From: Bryobacterales bacterium | GTDB lineage: Bacteria > Cyanobacteriota > Vampirovibrionia > Obscuribacterales > Obscuribacteraceae | Direction of reading: 5' to 3' | DNA: 8,068 nt | Assembly (NCBI GenBank): GCA_903970295.1 | Contig: CAJCHQ010000739.1 | Span: forward strand, 1 to 8,068 | In this document: positions 4,102 to 8,068 of the stretch, piece by piece | How positions within the stretch are numbered: position 1 is the stretch's first letter | Layout of the letters: the number at the start of each line of letters is the position of its first letter | Program-made: the position numbers and the translations under genes | The notes under the pieces: model-generated | What the model saw: the letters and a program-made list of their open reading frames with translations, nothing else | What the model was told of the DNA's origin: nothing | Database searches by the model: none

Positions 4102-6561
4102 TTAATTCGTCTGGGGCGTGGCTGGCTTTTCTGGTGCAGAACTGTGCTCGTTTGGCTGGATAATGTCGAAATTAGCCGCCCATAGTGGTGCCCGGACCAA
4201 GCCCAGATCCAGTTTGCGTGCCCAGCTCTCTGGTTTCATCGGACCACCGGGCACTTCGTAGTACGTATACTGAGCGCCACGGCAGAGGGTCGAACCACGA
4301 ATGGTGCGCAGTAAAATGAACAACTCTCCCGGTCGACCAAGGCACAGATTTGTGCCACCGACGTAGTGCCCCGATCTGTCTACAACTTCGTTGCTGTCCA
4401 GATGAAGCGTGCCTGCAACCGGCGATGAGATTTTATCCAGTACCTGGTCGATGTTGCCTAGAAACCTGGCGTCCGCCGGTGAAGCGTAGAGACTGTTTAT
4501 CTCCCTCAGGGCGATTGATTCAAATCGTTGGCACAAATCGACCAGTTCCTGGCACGGTTGTTTGTACTTGGCCGGAAAACAATCCAGAGCGTTTAATTCG
4601 TCTATTGCTTGCTGCATGGATGTACGGATCGATTTGTACATCGTTGGTGCCGGTTCCAGATACTGGGCGACCGCCGGGCGAATCGTGGTGTTCGGGTCTC
4701 GTAGCTGATTGCTGGCACCAGAGGCGGTGGCGGTAGGTGCAGGGGCTGACTGCGTTGAGGCAGCCGCTACATTGGTCGAAGAACTGCCACTTTTCGCCAA
4801 AGGCAATTGCCCGATCGGAGCAAACTGCGACGGCACTCTGGTTGTTCCTGAAAGGGAAGCCACCATAGTTGTAGCCGCTGCGGCGCCCGACGAACGTCGT
4901 GTCAACGTAGTGCCGCTGGGGGCAGATGGTGGCATGTCTTGAGGAATCACAGCCGGCAAGGGCTGTGTGCTCATACTGGCCAGATTGCTGTCTACCCAGG
5001 CAGCAAAAGCGCTTTCGAGCCTCCTGCGCATCCATAAATCAGTCTTTAAAGGAGTTTGCGCCGAATCGATTTGAGATTTGAAATAGTGACTGAGCACATT
5101 CCAGCGTCCGTCTGTACTTCCCTCAGGATCCTTGCTGTTACTGAGAGCGCGCTTACGAGATGTTGCCTCCAGAAGAGCTGGCAGTTTGTTGAAAAGCTTG
5201 TTATCGAGACGCCAGCAATTCTCCGCAAGTATGTTTGTAGCCAGCACCGAACCACGTCCATAAAGCTCGAGCAAAGCAAAGGGCGTCGCTTCGACCGATC
5301 CCTGCTCCTCGTTCACATCGTGGGCGAGAGAGCATAACCACGGCAATTCGTTTTCATCGACCAGAGGCATAAAGCGAAAGACTGTGGCTTCGGCCGACAG
5401 TTGATTCTTTTCGCCCATTTTTAGAATCGAGGTTGGATTTAATTCCACGGGTTTGTTGCGCCGAATAGTGAGCAACAATTTGGTGCGGAAAAAAGGCTCC
5501 GATAGCCCCTGCAACATTTTGTCCAGCGGCTGTTGTGTGGCCGTGAATACTTTTTTGTACTCGTTCGGCAGCAATGGGTGTTGTTCTTTTTTGTTGTCCC
5601 GGGCCCCTAGAATATTCCAGAGACGGTATAAACGGTCCCAGGTTTGCAGGGCCGGCGCACCGTTTATGGTGGCTTTATCGAGACTGCGAAACAAAAGCAC
5701 TGACTGTTGAAATTTCGTGCTGCTGTCAGGGTCGGAACTAGCACTCATGTCACTCTCAGTCAGCGGAAAATTCATCCGCGATAACCACTGGCGACAGCGA
5801 TAAAACTTTTGCAGGGTGCGATCGTTGGCGTACCAGCCGAATGGTCTGTAGGCGGCGAAATCTTCTTTATAGTCGAAGATCACAGAAGTGGCCAGGCGTC
5901 CCGAGCTGATATTCTTCAACTCGGCTTCGGCTAAGCGATTAGCTGTGCCGAGCGTCGGCACAACCAGGTCAGGATCAAGTAACTTCAAGGCGACGATGAG
6001 AAAGGCCATATTCTTCTGAATATCTTCTTTCACTTCGGCATCTTCAGTGCTTTTGTAGTCCTGGACACAGACTTTCAGCATGGCTGAAAGCATTGGTCCC
6101 AATTCGGGATAGATTTTTTCTTTGACGACCTCTGCCATAATCGAGTTTTGCAAAGAAAAATAAGGATGAATGACACTGTCGACGGTGACAAAACTGCTTT
6201 TTCCCTTGAGCCGATTGTCTTTATATACATCAGACATCGTCGAGAAATCAGTGTTATCGACTACGACGAACAGATTTTGCCCCAGCGAGGGCACGAATTT
6301 TGGACTGAGACCGCCAATTGTCAAACCTTTGAGATCGATTGGCGAAGCGATCATGTAAGGCAGATCCGTCTTCGGAAAAAAGTCTTCGAGAGACGTTTCT
6401 TTCGTCGGTACTCTTTGAGCCGACGCCCCGAATCCCGGCATGCGAATGGGCGAATCTCCCATCGTTGTGGGATCGGCCAGGCCTGGTTGCATAAGATCGA
6501 GGACGAGAACACCAACAGCCAAAATCATCAGCGCGAATTTGTTCAAGGTTCGCATGTTCAT
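4102..6561 (-). CDS. Exported DUF3160-family protein with a low-complexity insertion
   Basis: This 819-residue protein belongs to the DUF3160 family, whose biochemical function is not known to me. A Sec signal peptide is clear: MNMRTLNKF, a hydrophobic stretch at about 10-28, and likely cleavage after PGLA (29). It should therefore act outside the cytoplasm. Family landmarks in order are FVTVDSVIHPYFSLQNSI (124-141), YPELGPMLSAML (151-162), and DYKEDFAAYRPFGWY (230-244) with KFYRCRQWLSRMNF (252-265), which matches the family's PRGHY and RAMMWLGR region. LWMRRRLESAFAAWVDSNL (509-527) follows, then YLEPAPTMYKSI (634-645), and GRPGELFILL with RGAQYTYYEV (742-770). Residues about 530-625 are a Ser/Ala/Thr/Pro-rich, probably disordered stretch, placed where relatives carry the motif LRHDTLLYAKQ. 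The first of two close ATGs is chosen; GCGGA lies 7 nt upstream. The gene starts 15 bp after the serA stop, so the two are probably co-transcribed. Family assignment is from motif recall, not a search. Confidence 0.85.
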   Translation of the reverse strand: MNMRTLNKFALMILAVGVLVLDLMQPGLADPTTMGDSPIRMPGFGASAQRVPTKETSLEDFFPKTDLPYMIASPIDLKGLTIGGLSPKFVPSLGQNLFVVVDNTDFSTMSDVYKDNRLKGKSSFVTVDSVIHPYFSLQNSIMAEVVKEKIYPELGPMLSAMLKVCVQDYKSTEDAEVKEDIQKNMAFLIVALKLLDPDLVVPTLGTANRLAEAELKNISSGRLATSVIFDYKEDFAAYRPFGWYANDRTLQKFYRCRQWLSRMNFPLTESDMSASSDPDSSTKFQQSVLLFRSLDKATINGAPALQTWDRLYRLWNILGARDNKKEQHPLLPNEYKKVFTATQQPLDKMLQGLSEPFFRTKLLLTIRRNKPVELNPTSILKMGEKNQLSAEATVFRFMPLVDENELPWLCSLAHDVNEEQGSVEATPFALLELYGRGSVLATNILAENCWRLDNKLFNKLPALLEATSRKRALSNSKDPEGSTDGRWNVLSHYFKSQIDSAQTPLKTDLWMRRRLESAFAAWVDSNLASMSTQPLPAVIPQDMPPSAPSGTTLTRRSSGAAAATTMVASLSGTTRVPSQFAPIGQLPLAKSGSSSTNVAAASTQSAPAPTATASGASNQLRDPNTTIRPAVAQYLEPAPTMYKSIRTSMQQAIDELNALDCFPAKYKQPCQELVDLCQRFESIALREINSLYASPADARFLGNIDQVLDKISSPVAGTLHLDSNEVVDRSGHYVGGTNLCLGRPGELFILLRTIRGSTLCRGAQYTYYEVPGGPMKPESWARKLDLGLVRAPLWAANFDIIQPNEHSSAPEKPATPQTN

Positions 6562-6576
6562 TGCTCGATCCGCTGT

Positions 6577-8068
6577 TTACTTGCTGGTAGATTGCGGTGA
6601 GATTGCCGAAAGGGAGACGAAGCGAGCCATGTGGATGCCATCCAAATTGGTCAGTTCTTTGACCAATTCTTCCGGAACTGCATCATCCAGGGTCATGACC
6701 ATGACGGCGTCTTCACGCACGCCGCGACGGCCTACACCCATGGTGCTGATGTTGACGTCATGCTTGCCGAGCGCGCCGGCCACTTTTGCCACCATACCCG
6801 GTTGGTCTTTATGGGTCGTGAATAGCATGTAGCGGGCCGGCGTCAAATTGATCGGATGACTGTTGATTGTCGTGATGATCGCCTCATCGTGTGCGAGGAC
6901 GGTCCCTGAGATAGGCATGACTCCGGAGTCTGTCGCCAGAATCACCGAGAGTTCGCTGCGGTATTGACTCTGATCTTTGAACTTGCTTTCCCGCACTTGA
7001 ATACCGTTGTTGCGGGCGATCAAATGCGCGTTGACAAAAGTGACGTTGAGCATGCGTCCGGCCAGCACACCTTTCAACGCTGCTACTACCAGTGGTGCCA
7101 CGTCTTTGCTGGCCAGCTCTCCTGAGCAGATCACCTCGACTTCGCGCAGTGTGCCGTCTGCCAATTCGCCGACGATCGTACCCATCGCTTCAGCCAGCCA
7201 GAGATATCGACCTAGCGATTTGAGAATGTCCGGGCGCATGAACGGCAGATTGACAGGGCTCTTGGTCAGTCCCTGGGTGAGATAATCGCGCATTTGCTCA
7301 GCTAGATCTATAGCTACATTGAATTGGGCTTCGACGGTCGAAGCGCCCAAGTGAGGAGTGAGGACCACCTTATCACCGCACTCGAATAATGGCGATTGGC
7401 CGGGTGGCTCGCTTTCGAAAACGTCGAGTGCGGCTCCAGCGACGCGACCGTCTTTGATTGCCTTAGCCAGCGCTGCCTCGTCGATGACGCCGCCTCTAGA
7501 GGTGTTGATGATGCGCACGCCTGGTTTCACTCGTGACAACACGGCACCCGAAATCAAATTGGTCGTTTCGCGCGTTTTGGGTGTGTGGACGCAGATGTAA
7601 TCTGCATTGCGCCAAATCTCCTCGAGAGCAACCGAGGTCATATTTAGTTGTTGGGCTCGCTCAGCACTGATCAAAGGATCATGGACAATCACTTTCATGC
7701 CCAGTGCTTGAGCCGTTTGAGCGACACGTCCACCAACTTTGCCCAAACCAATCACACCCAGAGTTTTGTTGAAGAGTTCTGAGCCGATGAATTTATTGCG
7801 TTCCCATTTGCCGGCTTTCAATGATAGGTCGGCGGCTGGGATCATTCGCGACAATGAAAGCATGAGAGCGACGGTGTGCTCGGCTGCGCTGGCCGTATTG
7901 CCCTCCGGCGAATTAATGACCAGTGCACCACATTCGGTGGCAATCGGTACATCTATGTTATCGACGCCCACTCCAGCGCGTCCGATCACTTTCAACTTGG
8001 TGCCGGCTCTGATTACATCTGCAGTAACTTTGGTTCGACTTCTGACGAGCAGCGCGTCGTATTCGCCG
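6577..8068 (-). CDS. serA: D-3-phosphoglycerate dehydrogenase, long (ASB plus ACT) type, N-terminus cut by the right window edge
   Basis: This cytoplasmic enzyme oxidises 3-phosphoglycerate to 3-phosphohydroxypyruvate with NAD+, the first committed step of serine synthesis. 496 residues are visible. The family is about 525-530 long, so roughly 30-35 N-terminal residues lie beyond the window. Counting from the first visible residue, the substrate region holds RSRTKVTADVI (9-19) and KVIGRAGVGVDNID (26-39). The NAD-binding loop is GLGKVGG (107-113) with D130 after the second strand. The catalytic set is R191 in NTSRGG, E220 in FESEPP and H239 in LTPHLGAS. An intervening (ASB) domain spans about 277-408, with NLPFMRPD and VVAALKGVL. 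The C-terminal ACT domain spans about 413-486 (LFTTHKDQPGMVAKVAGALG, NISTMGVGRRG). In this family the ACT domain mediates serine feedback inhibition. A TTG codon at 7995 is an internal leucine, not the start, because conserved sequence continues upstream of it. All key residues are present. The gene is probably first in an operon with the DUF3160 gene. Confidence 0.98.
   Translation of the reverse strand, partial: GEYDALLVRSRTKVTADVIRAGTKLKVIGRAGVGVDNIDVPIATECGALVINSPEGNTASAAEHTVALMLSLSRMIPAADLSLKAGKWERNKFIGSELFNKTLGVIGLGKVGGRVAQTAQALGMKVIVHDPLISAERAQQLNMTSVALEEIWRNADYICVHTPKTRETTNLISGAVLSRVKPGVRIINTSRGGVIDEAALAKAIKDGRVAGAALDVFESEPPGQSPLFECGDKVVLTPHLGASTVEAQFNVAIDLAEQMRDYLTQGLTKSPVNLPFMRPDILKSLGRYLWLAEAMGTIVGELADGTLREVEVICSGELASKDVAPLVVAALKGVLAGRMLNVTFVNAHLIARNNGIQVRESKFKDQSQYRSELSVILATDSGVMPISGTVLAHDEAIITTINSHPINLTPARYMLFTTHKDQPGMVAKVAGALGKHDVNISTMGVGRRGVREDAVMVMTLDDAVPEELVKELTNLDGIHMARFVSLSAISPQSTSK

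Noticed and set aside
4520..5035. 171-residue minus-strand frame inside the DUF3160 gene
   Set aside because: It lies fully within a strongly supported gene on the same strand in another frame. Its composition (Arg, Gly, Cys, His rich) is typical of a shifted frame.
6148..6832. Plus-strand frames (150 and 130 residues) antisense to the DUF3160 start and the serA end
   Set aside because: Both are shadows of well-supported genes, with no ribosome binding site or recognisable protein character.
7995..7995. TTG as start codon of serA
   Set aside because: The conserved sequence YDALLVRSRTKVTADVI continues upstream in frame, so this TTG is an internal leucine and the gene runs off the window.

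Overview
The window is about 8 kb of ordinary-looking bacterial chromosome with balanced base composition. It holds six genes: four complete in the interior and two cut by the window edges. I saw no mobile element, CRISPR array, tRNA or rRNA. The gene set suggests a Gram-negative-like or cyanobacteria-related lineage: a long-type SerA with cyanobacterial/Firmicutes-style motifs, an asporogenous-type SpoIID/LytB protein, a kinesin-light-chain-like TPR protein and a DUF3160 protein. A non-photosynthetic cyanobacterial relative (Vampirovibrionia/Melainabacteria, such as Obscuribacterales) is my best guess. That is inference from protein style only; no marker gene proves it.

Left part (1-2576): an OmpR/PhoB-family response regulator, with its C-terminus beyond the left edge, is transcribed leftward. 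Divergent from it across 77 bp is a SpoIID/LytB-domain protein, probably membrane-anchored or exported and acting on peptidoglycan. A 137-bp spacer follows. It holds an unusual 11-bp tandem repeat with helically phased A-tracts and five GATC sites. Next is a small single-pass membrane protein with a predicted extracytoplasmic beta-rich domain.

Middle part (2577-4101): a TPR protein on the minus strand converges on the small membrane protein with only 22 bp between them. It ends in a polyglutamine tract. Upstream of it lie 342 bp without a gene, holding a candidate promoter and two small inverted repeats in the presumed leader.

Right part (4102-8068): serA (phosphoglycerate dehydrogenase, first step of serine synthesis, N-terminus beyond the right edge) is followed after 15 bp by an exported DUF3160-family protein, probably in the same leftward operon. 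The DUF3160 protein has a long Ala/Ser/Thr/Pro-rich insertion at a normally conserved site.

I did not find a convincing new system. The items most worth a second look are the phased 11-bp repeat, the modified DUF3160 protein and its pairing with serA, and the divergent catalytic-region sequence of the SpoIID/LytB protein.
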